A stretch of 64,000 nucleotides of DNA from an uncultured Ilyobacter sp. (GCF_963668085.1 NZ_OY764058.1:744001-808000), one strand, 5' to 3'; numbered from the stretch's first letter, positions 17,031 through 25,457 are shown. The notes: generated from the letters alone by a model not told the origin. Program-made: numbers and translations.

Positions 17031-18410
17031 ATGAGTTTTCATCTTCCAAAAGGTATTTATAAAGGACGAAATAATAAAAATGAAAATGAAGAATTTTTAA
17101 TAAAAATAGATAACAATGATTTAAATGAAATTCAGCCATTATTTGAAATCTCTGGTCAAACTGATTTTAGAGATAAATTAGAGATAAATTTAGAATATTT
17201 TAATTATACATTACATGTTTTTGGAGCTTCTTTATCCATTTATGGAAAAATTTCAAAAATAGATTATAAAAGTATTTTTATTTTAAAAGAAAATTTTGAT
17301 TTAAGTAAAATATATGGTCTTAGTATGAATTTATATCATCAAGATGAGTGGGCATGTTTAAATTTTATTAATAATCTTGAAGACTATGGACATGTTGAAA
17401 TTAAACTACCAAATAATATAAAATTTAAAAATAAAAATTATTCGTTTAAATTTAAATATATAATTACTAGAACATCAGAAGGCTTTAGCGATATAAATTA
17501 TAAATTGAAATCTTTTTTAGATATTTTTGATCAAAATTTTGATATCGAATTTTTTATAATGAAAGATTTTTTAAGATATAGAAAGCTATTAGAAATTTTT
17601 TTAGGATATGAAACAAAGTTAAAAGAATGCTATATTTTAGGTAAAGATTGTTCTACTATAGGAAAAGTATATTTATATAAAGAGTTATTCGTAACAAATG
17701 AGATATCTCAAAAGTTAACAAGACCAATGTACAAACTACCTTTAAGTTCTATTAAAGATAATTTAAATTTAATATTTGAAAATTTTGAAAATAAATTCTA
17801 TTATTTAAAACCTTTAATAAATGGATATTTAACAATGTATAAAAGTAGTAAATTAATTGAAGGTCAAATCCTTTCTATTATACCAGCTTTAGAAGGATAT
17901 TATATTAGAAAATATAATGATTTCGATAACGAACAATCTGAAATAAAAAAAATCATTTTAAATAAAGTTTCCAAAAATTTATCTAGTGAAGAAATGGAGT
18001 GGATAAGAGAAAAACTAAAATTTTCAGATAAAATTAGTTTAAAAAATAAATTAGAAAAATTAATTGATCTATATTCTGATTATTTTACAGATGTACTTGG
18101 ATTCAAAGAATATGTAAATAAAATGGTTGACAAAAGAAATTATTTAGGACATTTTTATTCAACACAAAATTCTTTAGAAGAACTACTTTTTATAGATAAA
18201 AACTTAAGTTTGAAATCTACACTTCAAGAATTATTGACAAAAGAAATAAATATTAATAATTTTTTAAATATTCAACTTAATGCTTCTAATAATGTAGTTT
18301 ATGTTAATGAATCCCTGCTGAGATTAGTTGAAATTATTATTTTTGATGAATTAGGATTATCTAAAGAGGAAATTGGACAAATATGGCGTCTTTACCAAGA
18401 AAATCATTAA
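17031..18410 (+). CDS. ApeA-like HEPN-domain protein (putative abortive-infection RNase)
   Basis: A 459-residue, extremely AT-rich gene product. The N-terminal ~200 residues are beta-rich (LEINLEYFNYTLHVFGASLS), resembling the sensing domain of ApeA proteins. The C-terminal half is helical and contains MVDKRNYLGHFYS, an R(x4)H HEPN catalytic motif at R369 and H374. HEPN RNases cleave RNA and often kill phage-infected cells. The gene leads a three-gene operon beside a phage integrase, a typical defence-cargo position. Homology to ApeA is by pattern, not computed. Confidence 0.65.
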   Translation: MSFHLPKGIYKGRNNKNENEEFLIKIDNNDLNEIQPLFEISGQTDFRDKLEINLEYFNYTLHVFGASLSIYGKISKIDYKSIFILKENFDLSKIYGLSMNLYHQDEWACLNFINNLEDYGHVEIKLPNNIKFKNKNYSFKFKYIITRTSEGFSDINYKLKSFLDIFDQNFDIEFFIMKDFLRYRKLLEIFLGYETKLKECYILGKDCSTIGKVYLYKELFVTNEISQKLTRPMYKLPLSSIKDNLNLIFENFENKFYYLKPLINGYLTMYKSSKLIEGQILSIIPALEGYYIRKYNDFDNEQSEIKKIILNKVSKNLSSEEMEWIREKLKFSDKISLKNKLEKLIDLYSDYFTDVLGFKEYVNKMVDKRNYLGHFYSTQNSLEELLFIDKNLSLKSTLQELLTKEININNFLNIQLNASNNVVYVNESLLRLVEIIIFDELGLSKEEIGQIWRLYQENH

Positions 18411-18492
18411 TTCTTATTCATTATTTGAAAAGTTAAATAAAAAAACTTACATTTTAAGTATATTGCACCAAAATACAAGTTTGGAGGGAAAT

Positions 18493-19119
18493 GTGGTAAA
18501 AGAGAAAGAAAAAGAGAAAGAAAAAGAGAAAGAGAAAATAGTTAATTTAATTCATGAAGATTTAAAACGTGAAGATGAATATGAAATTGACAGAAAAAAA
18601 AATTTTGAAAATAAATCTTATATTGCTCTAGTAGCAATAACTTTTTTAATAAGTATACCACTAGAAATTGTTAATAATTTTAGCATTATAAAAATTTTAC
18701 AAGAAATTTCATATGAAAATTTCTTTAATTTTATGAAAAGTAATTTAATAGAAATTGTCGTTGGTTCTTCTTTTAATCAGAAAATATTTTATCTGAAATT
18801 TTTACTAATTAATTTCACTTTACTTTTTTTTATATTTATTTTTTTATCTTTATTAAATTTTTTAAAAGTACTTTCTTCTATGGAAGTAAATAGAATAGGA
18901 TTGAAGTATTATAGTTTTGAAGCTTTAAACATATCAAGTAATTTTATAAATTATACAGCAAAAATAAATAAAGAATTAAAAGAACGAATAGAAGAAAGAG
19001 AAAAAGAACAAAATAAAAAAATTATATGTTATAATAAGGGAATAATTTTTCTACATAAATCAGTAAAAGTATTATTGATTATTATTATTTTAAAATTTAT
19101 GATTGGAGGTGAAAAATAA
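18493..19119 (+). CDS. Putative membrane protein of the HEPN operon
   Basis: GTG at 18493 is preferred as start because GGAGGG lies 5 bases upstream, giving 208 residues; an upstream ATG at 18373 would overlap the HEPN gene. The N-terminus is a charged KEKEKEKEK run encoded by a 12-bp tandem repeat. Hydrophobic segments at about residues 43-60 (YIALVAITFLISIPLEIV), 100-122 (FLLINFTLLFFIFIFLSLL) and 185-203 (VLLIIIILKFMI) predict three membrane passes. No family is recognised. It may be the membrane partner or effector of the HEPN protein. Confidence 0.6.
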   Translation: MVKEKEKEKEKEKEKIVNLIHEDLKREDEYEIDRKKNFENKSYIALVAITFLISIPLEIVNNFSIIKILQEISYENFFNFMKSNLIEIVVGSSFNQKIFYLKFLLINFTLLFFIFIFLSLLNFLKVLSSMEVNRIGLKYYSFEALNISSNFINYTAKINKELKERIEEREKEQNKKIICYNKGIIFLHKSVKVLLIIIILKFMIGGEK

Positions 19120-19265
19120 TGGCAGAAAAAGAGCAAGAACAAGAATCTATAGTTCAAATTAATATAAATGAACTGGATGATTTACCAGGTGAGAATATGA
19201 GGTCAATAAATGAAAGTGTAGATCCATCTTCATTCTTTATCCCCGAAAAAAATTCCGAAGAATAA
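19119..19265 (+). CDS. Small acidic protein, third gene of the HEPN operon
   Basis: The ATG overlaps the stop of the membrane-protein gene (TAATG) and is preceded by GGAGGTGA, so translation is coupled. The 48-residue product starts MAEKEQEQESIVQINI and ends FFIPEKNSEE; it is acidic with no membrane segment. No family is recognised. It could be an inhibitor or adaptor for the upstream proteins. Confidence 0.6.
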   Translation: MAEKEQEQESIVQININELDDLPGENMRSINESVDPSSFFIPEKNSEE

Positions 19266-19280
19266 AAGATCAAAAAATAT

Positions 19281-19330
19281 AAACCCAGCTATATAAAAAT
19301 TATAATTATAATTTTTATATAGCTGGGTTT
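19281..19330 (+). terminator. Perfect 50-nt hairpin after the HEPN operon
   Basis: Bases 19281-19303 are exactly complementary to 19308-19330, giving a 23-bp stem with a 4-base AATT loop. It lies 15 bases after the operon stop and lacks a T-run, so it may act as a 3' stabiliser or join with the terminator at 19394-19420. Confidence 0.6.
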
Positions 19331-19393
19331 ATACTCACTCCCCCCTCGGCGCACCAGTCAAAAGGCACAACATATGAGAATTTTTTGATTACT

Positions 19394-19420
19394 AAGAGAG
19401 AATTTTTTCTCTCTTTTTTT
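19394..19420 (+). terminator. Intrinsic terminator downstream of the HEPN operon
   Basis: AGAGAGAA pairs with TTCTCTCT and is followed by a T-run. A near copy occurs at the same place in the second duplicated unit (about 20362-20388). Confidence 0.65.
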
Positions 19421-19466
19421 TATTCATTCTCATTTCTTAAAAAAATATCATCCATTATTAAAAAAA

Positions 19467-19485
19467 GAGTCAAAAAATTTGACCC
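19467..19485 (-). terminator. hicB1 terminator
   Basis: GGGTCAAA pairs with TTTGACTC and is followed by a T-run on the minus strand. The same structure lies at 20436-20454 after hicB2. Confidence 0.65.
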
Positions 19486-19509
19486 TTTCTAAAATTTTTC
19501 TATTCAAAT

Positions 19510-19908
19510 TTAAGAATTTACTTCTAATTCTTTCATCAATGCCGATTTTAAAAGTGCTGAAAAGTTAACATGCTTCTCAATACCTAGATCATTTAACCAT
19601 TTGGGAATTGTAAGTGTCTTCTTTACGCTTTGATTATTATACTTTTTTCTAAAAGCTATAAGGTCAGCTTCTACCATAACTATAGTGTCATTTTTCCCTA
19701 ATTTTATATTTTCTAAATCTCCGACTTTTGGAATATCTTTCATATCTTCTAAATAAATTTCTAAGCATTCCTTTGCCATATAGAGAGCTTCTTCAAAGTC
19801 TTCACCGCATGTAAAAGCTCCTGGAAGATCTGGGAAAGAAACATTATATCCATCCTCTTCTTTATTAAAAATAGCCGGGAAAATATAATTATTTTTCATA
19901 AGTTCCAA
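19510..19908 (-). CDS. hicB: HicB-family antitoxin, copy 1
   Basis: A 132-residue HicB protein. The N-terminal RNase H-like pseudo-fold has YIFPAIFNKEEDGYNVSFPD and CGEDFEEALYMAKECLE, and the C-terminus has a DNA-binding part (KKTLTIPKWLNDLGIEKHV). HicB binds HicA and represses the operon. It lies 34 bases downstream of hicA, the usual toxin-first order. It differs from copy 2 in only a few residues, including LPGAF versus LSGAF and LENIK versus LEYIK. Confidence 0.9.
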   Translation of the reverse strand: MELMKNNYIFPAIFNKEEDGYNVSFPDLPGAFTCGEDFEEALYMAKECLEIYLEDMKDIPKVGDLENIKLGKNDTIVMVEADLIAFRKKYNNQSVKKTLTIPKWLNDLGIEKHVNFSALLKSALMKELEVNS

Positions 19909-19942
19909 CCTCCTTGATAATACTAAGTGGAGGCAGTTGGGA

Positions 19943-20122
19943 TTACTCCCAACCAGCCTGTTTAAAGATTGATTTCAGGGTTCCTTTAGAAATATCCTTC
20001 CTAGGATGAGGGACAATTACTATACCCCCATTAGGATGTTTCCATTTGGTATGAGAGCCTGCTTGTGAAACAAGTTCCCACCCTTCGCTCTTTAAACGCT
20101 TGATGATCTCCTTTGACGTCAA
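19943..20122 (-). CDS. hicA: HicA-family mRNA interferase toxin, copy 1
   Basis: HicA toxins are ~60-residue dsRBD-like RNases. TTG at 20122 is the likely start because GGAGGTGA lies directly upstream, giving 59 residues; the longer 69-residue frame would start inside the promoter. Key features are LTSKEIIKRLKSEGWEL, GSHTKWKHPNGG with the catalytic His of the GSHxxW-type motif, and VIVPHPRKDISKGTLKSI. It is partnered by the HicB gene downstream. Confidence 0.9.
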   Translation of the reverse strand: MTSKEIIKRLKSEGWELVSQAGSHTKWKHPNGGIVIVPHPRKDISKGTLKSIFKQAGWE

Positions 20123-20142
20123 AGAATCACCTCCACAATTTA

Positions 20143-20171
20143 ATTGTACCACGTGTTTTTATACGTGTCAA
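20143..20171 (-). promoter_or_regulatory. hicA1 promoter with palindromic operator
   Basis: Minus-strand TTGACA (20171-20166) and TACAAT (20148-20143) are 17 bases apart. ACACGT and ACACGTGG repeats in the spacer form a probable HicB operator. Confidence 0.75.
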
Positions 20172-20477
20172 TGGTGGCGTTAAAAATATACATATACTAT
20201 TTTATCTATTTACGCATCTTAAACTTTTATTGAAATGTTAATCAAGAAATTATATAATTATATTAGTAAAGTTAATTACTTTTATATAGGCGGGTTCATA
20301 CACACGCCCCCCTCTGCGCACCAGTCAAAAAGCACACCACATGAGAATTTTTTGATTACTAAGAGAGAGTTTTTTCTCTCTTTTTTTTTATTCATTCTCA
20401 TTTCTTAAAAAAGAATATAATCTATATATAAAAAAGAGTCAAAAAATTTGACCCTTCCTAAAAATACTCTATTCAAT

Positions 20478-20876
20478 TTAAGAATTTACTTCTAATTCTT
20501 TCATCAATGCCGATTTTAAAAGTGCTGAAAAGTTAACATGTTTCTCAATCCCCAAATCATTTAACCATTTTGGAATTGTAAGTGTCTTTTTTACACTTTG
20601 ATTATTATACTTTTTTCTAAAAGCTATAAGATCAGCTTCTACCATAACTATAGTATCATTTTTCCCTAATTTTATATATTCCAAATCTCCGACCTTTGGA
20701 ATATCTTTCATATCTTCTAAATAGATTTCTAAACATTCCTTTGCCATATAAAGAGCTTCCTCAAAATCTTCACCACATGTGAAAGCTCCCGATAGATCTG
20801 GGAAGGAAACATTGTATCCATCTTCTTCTTTATTAAAAATAGCCGGGAAAATATAATTATTTTTCATAAGTTTCAC
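20478..20876 (-). CDS. hicB: HicB-family antitoxin, copy 2
   Basis: A 132-residue HicB protein nearly identical to copy 1, with the same N-terminal FPAIFNKEEDGYNVSFPD segment and C-terminal KKTLTIPKWLNDLG segment. Substitutions include ELMKN to KLMKN and PGAF to SGAF. Many third-position changes show that the duplication is not very recent and that both copies stayed open. Cross-neutralisation between the two HicA/HicB pairs is likely given the similarity. Confidence 0.9.
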   Translation of the reverse strand: MKLMKNNYIFPAIFNKEEDGYNVSFPDLSGAFTCGEDFEEALYMAKECLEIYLEDMKDIPKVGDLEYIKLGKNDTIVMVEADLIAFRKKYNNQSVKKTLTIPKWLNDLGIEKHVNFSALLKSALMKELEVNS

Positions 20877-20910
20877 CCTCCTTGATAATGCTGGGTGGAG
20901 GCAGTCGGGA

Positions 20911-21090
20911 TTACTCCCAACCAGCCTGTTTAAAGATTGACTTCAGGGTTCCTTTTGAAATATCCTTCCTAGGATGAGGAACAATTACTATTCCTCCATT
21001 AGAATGTTTCCATTTGGTATGAGAACCTGCTTGTGAAACAAGTTCCCACCCCTCGCTCTTTAAACGCTTGATGATCTCCTTTGACGTCAA
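20911..21090 (-). CDS. hicA: HicA-family mRNA interferase toxin, copy 2
   Basis: The probable TTG start at 21090 follows GGAGGTGA, as in copy 1, giving 59 residues. The GSHTKWKHSNGG motif retains the catalytic His; a Pro-to-Ser change follows it. It is 34 bases upstream of hicB2. Confidence 0.9.
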   Translation of the reverse strand: MTSKEIIKRLKSEGWELVSQAGSHTKWKHSNGGIVIVPHPRKDISKGTLKSIFKQAGWE

Positions 21091-21110
21091 AGAATCACCT
21101 CCACAATCTA

Positions 21111-21139
21111 ATTTTACCACGTGTTTTTACACGTGTCAA
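21111..21139 (-). promoter_or_regulatory. hicA2 promoter with operator
   Basis: TTGACA and TAAAAT on the minus strand are 17 bases apart. The spacer holds CACGTG and ACACGTG repeats, a more symmetric form of the copy 1 operator. Confidence 0.7.
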
Positions 21140-21178
21140 TAAAGGCTTTAGAAATTTACATTATTAATATACTATTTC

Positions 21179-21204
21179 AAGAGAGGTTAAACCTCTCTTT
21201 TTTT
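21179..21204 (+). terminator. Intrinsic terminator between hicA2 and phoB
   Basis: AGAGAGGTTAAACCTCTCT is followed by a T-run on the plus strand. No plus-strand gene lies just upstream, so it may block antisense transcription. Confidence 0.5.
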
Positions 21205-21260
21205 ATTTCAAAATAACTATCCTATACTTTTGTCTATACATACCAGTTAAAATAAAAAAG

Positions 21261-21279
21261 AGCTTCTTTTATAGAAGCC
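21261..21279 (-). terminator. phoB terminator
   Basis: GGCTTCT pairs with AGAAGCT on the minus strand and is followed by TCTTTTTT. It lies 27 bases after the phoB stop. Confidence 0.65.
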
Positions 21280-21306
21280 CCTATATCTATAATTTAAAAA
21301 TCATTT

Positions 21307-22002
21307 TTACTTCTCCCTAGAGGAGTATTCTTTTCTATCTTCTAATTTATATCCCACACCTTTTACTGTTCGTATATTTTTAGAGATACTCTTCAATTTA
21401 TCCCTCACTTTAGAGATATAAATATCCACAGACCTGTCCCCTGAGTAGTAGTTGGTCTGCCAGACTCTGTCTAGGATTTTCTCTCTAGACAGAACTATAC
21501 CTTTATTCTTAAATAACAGACGCAGAAGGTCATACTCTTTTTTAGAGAGTTCTACTTCTACACCATCTTCAGTAACCAGATGCCTGTCGTCATCTATGAC
21601 AACTCCTGCAAAGGCATATCTTTTACTCTCCCTCACATCTCCAGAGATTAGTTTTTTTGCTCTCAATATAAGTTCTCTGGGGTCAAAGGGTTTCTTCATA
21701 TAGTCATTGGCTCCTAGCTCCAACCCTTCGAGGACATCCTCTATCTCAGTCTTTGCTGTGAGCATTATTATCACTGGATCACCATACTGATCTGGAAGAT
21801 CTCTCACTATTTTTGTGAAGTTCTTTCCGTCAAGACTTGGGAGCATTATATCTAGTATCACAAGCTCGGGTTTAAAAGTTTTAAGCACCTTAAGGCCGTC
21901 TAGACCATCTCCCGTAAATTGAACTTCATATCCATCTTTTTGAAAAAAATAACCTACTAACTGTTGTATTTCAACATCGTCTTCTACTATAAGTACCTTC
22001 AT
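21307..22002 (-). CDS. phoB: OmpR/PhoB-family response regulator of the pst operon
   Basis: A 231-residue regulator. The receiver domain has the acidic pocket VEDD, phosphoacceptor VILDIMLP (about D51), TAKT and KPFDP. The C-terminal winged helix has ELSKKEYDLLRLLFKN, RSVDIYISKVRDKL and GVGYKL. It is last in the pstC-pstA-pstB-phoU operon, so it probably controls Pho-box promoters here. No phoR kinase gene adjoins it. Confidence 0.85.
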   Translation of the reverse strand: MKVLIVEDDVEIQQLVGYFFQKDGYEVQFTGDGLDGLKVLKTFKPELVILDIMLPSLDGKNFTKIVRDLPDQYGDPVIIMLTAKTEIEDVLEGLELGANDYMKKPFDPRELILRAKKLISGDVRESKRYAFAGVVIDDDRHLVTEDGVEVELSKKEYDLLRLLFKNKGIVLSREKILDRVWQTNYYSGDRSVDIYISKVRDKLKSISKNIRTVKGVGYKLEDRKEYSSREK

Positions 22003-22027
22003 ACTTCCCCCTATATTCCACTACTTT

Positions 22028-22705
22028 TTAGTCCCTTTTTATCAGCTCTTTCTTTCTAAGATTATCTCCACTGATGTCATATACCAAGCTTTTCCCCAAT
22101 TGCATAATTTTATCTGAAATTCTTTCGTATTTTTTTGTTGAAAGAAGGATTAAATTTCCAAACTCAATATTTTCAGGATTTTCCTTCATTACTTGAATTA
22201 GTTTCTCTACTGTATCGTCCCTTATCTCATTTACCTCTTCATCTAGGGCAAGGATTGTATATACCTTGGTATCGTCTCGCCCTGCCAAGGCTTCAGTATA
22301 TATGCCATACACTTCCTCTACCTTTTCTGCCACTTTCTCCACCAGATATACATACGGCTTATGCAAGTCTCCTTTTTTTTCCATCTCTCTTATAAGCTGA
22401 ATGTTATCTAAAAGAAGATCTCCCATTCTTTCGAGAATCTTGGTTCCCTCTAAGGTACTTAAAAGTGATCTCAAATCCCTTGCTGCTGGCTGAAACATAG
22501 CGATAGTTATAACAACATCCTCTTTTATCTTGACTTCATAGCTGTTTACAATATCTTCCACCATTTTGGCTTCTCCATAGAGAACTTTTTCAAAAGACTT
22601 ATTCTTTAGCATCTCCATGTTAATCCTGAGCAATCTCTCTACATTTTTGGCCATCTCAATAAAGTGATTATTGATAGACTCGATTCTCTCATGTAAATTT
22701 TTCAT
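22028..22705 (-). CDS. phoU: Phosphate signalling protein PhoU
   Basis: A 225-residue all-helical protein with two PhoU repeats. Metal-binding E/D motifs appear in VEDIVNSYEVKIKEDVV, PAARDLRSLLSTLEGTKILERMGD and YERISDKIMQLGKSLVYD. PhoU links PstSCAB transport state to the sensor kinase and limits phosphate uptake. It lies 53 bases downstream of pstB and 25 upstream of phoB, consistent with one operon. Confidence 0.92.
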   Translation of the reverse strand: MKNLHERIESINNHFIEMAKNVERLLRINMEMLKNKSFEKVLYGEAKMVEDIVNSYEVKIKEDVVITIAMFQPAARDLRSLLSTLEGTKILERMGDLLLDNIQLIREMEKKGDLHKPYVYLVEKVAEKVEEVYGIYTEALAGRDDTKVYTILALDEEVNEIRDDTVEKLIQVMKENPENIEFGNLILLSTKKYERISDKIMQLGKSLVYDISGDNLRKKELIKRD

Positions 22706-22758
22706 TGTTCCCCCTTAATTTTCTTCCAAAATTTTATATTAAATTAGACAAAAATATC

Positions 22759-23520
22759 TTATCCGAATTTTCCTGTGATATAATCCTCTGTCTTTTTGTT
22801 ATCAGGATTGGTAAATATTTTTTCCGTAGGACCAAACTCCTCTAATACTCCCTGATAGAAAAATCCTGTGTATTCTGAAACTCTTGCTGCCTGCTGCATA
22901 TTATGAGTTACTATTATTATTGTATAGTCCTTTGCCAAATCTCTTATCAATCTTTCTATCTTGAGAGTGGAGATAGGGTCTAGAGCAGAAGTAGGCTCAT
23001 CCATAAGAAGTATCTCAGGTTCTACAGCGATAGCCCTTGCGATACAAAGTCTCTGCTGCTGTCCTCCAGATAGTCCCAGGGCAGATTGATGAAGCTTGTC
23101 CTTTACCTCGTCCCAGAGAGCTACTGCCTTTAGACTTCCCTCTACTATCTCATCTAGTTTCTTTTTATCTCTTGTGCCATGAAGCTTAGGTCCGTATACG
23201 ATGTTTTCATATATTGTTTTGGGAAATGGATTTGGCTTTTGAAACACCATTCCAATACTTTTCCGGAGCTCAACAATATCATATTTTTTATCAAATATGT
23301 CAGTCTCATCTAGTTGAATAATTCCCTCATATTTTGAAATATCTATAAGATCATTCATTCTGTTGATAGATCTTAAAAATGTAGATTTACCACAGCCTGA
23401 AGGACCTATAAGGGCTGTTACCTTGTTTTTTTCTACATCCATGTTTATATTATTTAACGCCTGAAAATTTCCGTAGTAAAAGTTGAAGTTTTTAACACTA
23501 AGTCTTATATTATTTTCCAT
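22759..23520 (-). CDS. pstB: Phosphate ABC transporter ATP-binding protein
   Basis: A 253-residue ABC ATPase with Walker [11 protein letters not shown]-loop [10 protein letters not shown] (the PstB-specific form), signature LSGGQQQR, Walker [14 protein letters not shown] and switch [13 protein letters not shown]. It energises phosphate import with PstA and PstC. It is encoded 61 bases after pstA in the usual order. Confidence 0.96.
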   Translation of the reverse strand: MENNIRLSVKNFNFYYGNFQALNNINMDVEKNKVTALIGPSGCGKSTFLRSINRMNDLIDISKYEGIIQLDETDIFDKKYDIVELRKSIGMVFQKPNPFPKTIYENIVYGPKLHGTRDKKKLDEIVEGSLKAVALWDEVKDKLHQSALGLSGGQQQRLCIARAIAVEPEILLMDEPTSALDPISTLKIERLIRDLAKDYTIIIVTHNMQQAARVSEYTGFFYQGVLEEFGPTEKIFTNPDNKKTEDYITGKFG

Positions 23521-23581
23521 TTTTATTCATTACCTCCCAAAGATTACCATAACTGCCTCTGCAGATTTTATAGACCGGTTT

Positions 23582-24427
23582 TTATCTGAATTTTCTGAAT
23601 TTATTTCTTATATACGCTCCTAAAAGGTTGAATCCTACCGTAATAAACACCAGTACGAACAGTGTCCCCATCATATTTGACTCTGGCATGTTTGGTACCT
23701 GGGTCGATATTACATATAGATGGTATGGTAGAGCCATTACCTGATCACTTAAAGACTCTGGCAGAAATGGCAGATAAAAAGCCGCTGCTGTAAACATTAT
23801 CGGTGCAGTCTCTCCAGCTGCTCTTGATACACTTAGTATTATCCCTGTTAGAATTCCAGGAAGTGCCGCCGGTAGTACTATTTTCCACGTTGTTTCCCAC
23901 CTTGTAGCTCCTAGAGCCAGAGATGCTTCTCTCATACTTTTAGGTATGGCAAGGAGAGATTCTCTAGTTGCTGTGATTATAACTGGAAGACTCATTATTC
24001 CCAGAGTAAGAGACCCGGCCATAAGGGATCTTCCCATTCCAAGTGCCATTACAAAGAAAGCCATCCCAAATAGACCATATACTATACTTGGTATCCCTGC
24101 AAGGTTTACTATGGTCAAATTGATTATTCTTCTTAACCAGTTATCATTTGAATATTCCACCAAGTATATCCCAGTAAGGATTCCAAATGGCACTGCTGCT
24201 ATTATAGTTCCTATGGTAAGAAGTATACTTCCTACTATTACTGGAAATATTCCTCCTTCCCTCATCCCGCTTTTTGGCCCCTCAGTAATAAATGACCAAG
24301 TTATTGCCGGAACTCCCTTAAAGATAATATATGCAAATATACCCAATACAGGAAGGATGGAACATATTCCTATTACTTTTATTGTGGTTTCTATTATCTT
24401 TTTCCCGTTACCCTTTAATATACTCAT
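23582..24427 (-). CDS. pstA: Phosphate ABC transporter permease PstA
   Basis: A 281-residue permease with six predicted membrane segments, beginning ICSILPVLGIFAYIIFKGVP. The BPD_transp_1 EAA motif is at EASLALGATRWETTWKIVLP, and GILTGIILSVSRAAGETAPI is typical of PstA. It pairs with PstC to form the channel. It starts 14 bases after pstC. Confidence 0.95.
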   Translation of the reverse strand: MSILKGNGKKIIETTIKVIGICSILPVLGIFAYIIFKGVPAITWSFITEGPKSGMREGGIFPVIVGSILLTIGTIIAAVPFGILTGIYLVEYSNDNWLRRIINLTIVNLAGIPSIVYGLFGMAFFVMALGMGRSLMAGSLTLGIMSLPVIITATRESLLAIPKSMREASLALGATRWETTWKIVLPAALPGILTGIILSVSRAAGETAPIMFTAAAFYLPFLPESLSDQVMALPYHLYVISTQVPNMPESNMMGTLFVLVFITVGFNLLGAYIRNKFRKFR

Positions 24428-24441
24428 TTTTCTCTCCTTAG

Positions 24442-25317
24442 TTAGCCTATGTTCTTTCTGGATTTATGGATAAAGTGATCTGCTACGGTGTTTGTTAGAA
24501 AACTAATTGCAAAGAGCACTATACCTAATGTAAATAGCGAGTAGTAGTGTTGATCCCCTATAGTAACTTCTCCCATCTCTGCAGCTATAGTAGCTGTCAG
24601 TGTCCTCACTGCAGTAAGAGGCCCAGAATTTAGAATCGGCGAATTACCTGTCACCATCAATACCGTCATGGTCTCTCCTATAATTCTCCCGAATCCTAAC
24701 ATTATCCCGGCAAATATTCCTGGAAATGCCGCCGGCAGAAGTACCTTTACTATTGTTTCAAGCTTATTGGCCCCGATAGCCAGAGAAGCTTCTTTATAGG
24801 ATTTATCAAGGGCCATAATGGCATCGTCAGCAATACTTACCATTGTAGGTATCGCCATGATAGCTAGGAGTACCCCACCGTTTAAAGCGGTCAAACCTGA
24901 GTTCAGCCCGAAAATATCTCTTATATATTTTGAAAATACATATAGTCCAATATACCCTAGTACAACTGACGGAAGGGCTGCCATAGTTTCGATAAGTACC
25001 TTAAAAACTTCCCTTGTCTTTTTACTTGCATATTCTGATATATAGATAGCTGTAAACAAACTCAGTGGTATGGAAATTGCTAAAGCTATAATACTTACCC
25101 AAAAGCTACCAGCTAAAAGTGGTAAAAAGCCATACAAGTCTGAAAGGGGTATCCAAGTCTTTCCCAATAAGAAATCGCTTATACTCCCCTCCCCAAAGAA
25201 CTTCATTCCATTGGTGAAAACATAGAAAAATATTGAAAATACTATTAAAATATTAAATGCTGCTACACCAAATATCGTGTGCTTCATAAAGGTGTCTTTG
25301 ATCTTCCTAATATCCAT
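24442..25317 (-). CDS. pstC: Phosphate ABC transporter permease PstC
   Basis: A 291-residue permease with six membrane segments. The EAA loop reads EASLAIGANKLETIVKVLLP, and GIFAGIMLGFGRIIGETMTV is characteristic of PstC. It is first in the pstC-A-B-phoU-phoB unit, which has its own Pho-box candidate and follows the strong pstS2 terminator. Confidence 0.95.
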   Translation of the reverse strand: MDIRKIKDTFMKHTIFGVAAFNILIVFSIFFYVFTNGMKFFGEGSISDFLLGKTWIPLSDLYGFLPLLAGSFWVSIIALAISIPLSLFTAIYISEYASKKTREVFKVLIETMAALPSVVLGYIGLYVFSKYIRDIFGLNSGLTALNGGVLLAIMAIPTMVSIADDAIMALDKSYKEASLAIGANKLETIVKVLLPAAFPGIFAGIMLGFGRIIGETMTVLMVTGNSPILNSGPLTAVRTLTATIAAEMGEVTIGDQHYYSLFTLGIVLFAISFLTNTVADHFIHKSRKNIG

Positions 25318-25382
25318 TTGCCTCTCCTTTATTACTGATTCAGTTTATTTTATAGTCTTATCTTACCTCTTCTGTGTAATTA

Positions 25383-25415
25383 CACTATAAATTTTTTGTA
25401 AAAAAAATGTAAAAG
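25383..25415 (-). promoter_or_regulatory. Pho-box candidate upstream of pstC
   Basis: Three direct repeats of the form nTTTTACnnnn recur every 11 bases on the minus strand (CTTTTACATTT, TTTTTACAAAA, AATTTATAGTG). The spacing matches PhoB-type binding sites. Confidence 0.65.
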
Positions 25416-25457
25416 TTTTTACAAGACATAAACTTCAGAATATACTTTTGGTAAAAA

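Larger units (their letters stand above)
19312..20172. repeat. Tandem duplication unit 1 (hicAB unit)
   Basis: This unit matches 20280-21140 at a constant offset of 968 bases across a tRNA-3'-end-like stretch (TATACTCAC...GCGCACCA), terminators, hicB, hicA and promoter. The two copies differ at scattered, mostly synonymous sites. Confidence 0.85.
20280..21140. repeat. Tandem duplication unit 2 (hicAB unit)
   Basis: Second copy of the 968-bp-offset unit, including the tRNA-end-like stretch at about 20288-20322, a terminator, hicB2, hicA2 and its promoter. Confidence 0.85.

Noticed and set aside
18501..18536. Phase-variable repeat
   Set aside because: The unit is 12 bp, a multiple of three, so slippage would not switch the frame.
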